A stretch of DNA of 64,000 nt from an uncultured Acetatifactor sp. (GTDB taxonomy: Bacteria > Bacillota > Clostridia > Lachnospirales > Lachnospiraceae), in the NCBI GenBank assembly GCA_934436435.1, contig CAKSAN010000012.1, positions 1 through 64,000 on the forward strand, read 5' to 3'. The notes beneath the pieces are model-generated. The model had not been told where the DNA came from. It did no database searches and was given only the letters and a program-made list of their open reading frames with translations. The position numbers and the translations under genes are program-made. Shown piece after piece: positions 63,579 to 64,000 of the stretch (positions within the stretch are counted from its first letter, which is position 1; each line of letters starts with the position of its first letter).

Positions 63579-63890
63579 GGCGAGGGTATAGAGGTCAGAA
63601 ACAAGCTTTCTGTACCCTGTAGACTTAGCCGGCGAGGGTATAGAAGGCAAAAACAAGCCAATTATACCCTCCGGCCTTCACCGGCGAGGGTATAGAAGGC
63701 ATAAACAAGCCAATTATACCCTCCGGCCTTCACTGGCGAGGGTATAGGAGGCATAAACAAGCCAAATATACCCTCAGTCCTTCACTGGCGAGGGTATAGG
63801 AGGCAAAAACAAGCCAATTATACCCTCCGGCCTTCGCGGATGAGGGTATAGAAGGCATAAACAAGTCATCTATACCCAAACAACATCACG
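63579..63890. repeat. Structured tandem repeat array B, six units of 52 bp
   Basis: Units start at 63579, 63631, 63683, 63735, 63787 and 63839, exactly 52 bases each, no spacers. Each has GGCGAGGGTATA (GATGAGGG in unit 6), then a GGC/GCC inner stem around ATAAACAA-type loops, then TATACCC, and a linker such as CCGGCCTTCACC. GAAGGC in the stem can also pair with GCCTTC in the linker. Unit 1 keeps the outer stem with a G-T wobble (TCTGTACCC) and unit 6 extends it (TCTATACCC). The same 52-bp design as array A at 13539. After 63891 to the window end I see nothing I can name. Confidence 0.85.
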
Positions 63891-64000
63891 GGTCTTGGAA
63901 TAAGAGATATAAAGGCACAGGGAGCCTGGACGAATAGGTAATAAGAATATATAATAAGAAGAAACTCACAAAAATACAGTGGCGAACCTGTGCAATACGG

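Overview
The window reads as chromosomal DNA of an anaerobic, low-to-mid GC member of the Bacillota, most likely a Lachnospiraceae gut commensal. This rests on strong AGGAGG ribosome sites, ECF sigma/DUF4179 anti-sigma operons, BlaI/M56 pairs, uxuA/uxuB with a TRAP transporter, GHKL/LytTR two-component genes, a YDG/MBG-repeat surface protein and an Fst-like toxin locus. No rRNA, tRNA, CRISPR, prophage or intact insertion sequence was seen. I cannot name the genus from sequence alone.

Layout. 1-7.7 kb: end of a CPBP protease gene, then a hexuronate module (GntR/FCD regulator, zinc dehydrogenase, TRAP transporter dctPQM, uxuA, uxuB) tied together by three copies of an ATACTAGTAT-type operator. 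dctP has a large in-frame internal deletion and dctQ a one-base frameshift, so uptake through this transporter is probably lost although the catabolic enzymes look intact. 7.9-21.6 kb: CapA-like lipoprotein, two ECF sigma/anti-sigma operons, YqeY, an HD protein, a 52-bp-period structured repeat array, an AlkD-type glycosylase, a lipoprotein joining an RsgI-like autoproteolytic domain to a DnaJ-type zinc finger, a GNAT/G3E-GTPase/HD cluster, an SDR enzyme, and a candidate type I toxin-antitoxin locus. 21.6-33.3 kb: a BlaI/BlaR1-like pair, two pairs of ABC exporters around a TetR regulator, and a MATE exporter, forming an export/resistance island.

33.3-43.5 kb: an alanine/glycine:cation symporter with an in-frame stop just after its expected start and a leader terminator; an aldo-keto reductase and MerR regulator sharing one operator sequence; small membrane and hypothetical proteins; an AraC regulator; and a KdpD/KdpE-like pair with no kdpFABC nearby. 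43.7-53.3 kb: small uncharacterised genes, a PrsW-like protease, a DUF1538 membrane protein with a tandem PII-like protein, an acyltransferase, an rRNA-methyltransferase-like gene and a LytTR/GHKL two-component system. 53.3-64 kb: two decayed Rpn-type nuclease/transposase ends, an 1851-residue cell-surface protein with an SPNTG sorting signal, an AAA/DUF4143 ATPase, putP, and a second 52-bp-period repeat array.

The most unusual signals are the two repeat arrays (same 52-bp period, same stem-loop design, different sequence but preserved pairing), the convergent toxin/antisense RNA locus, the RsgI/DnaJ fusion lipoprotein, and the concentration of broken transporter genes (dctP, dctQ, and the start of the symporter gene).
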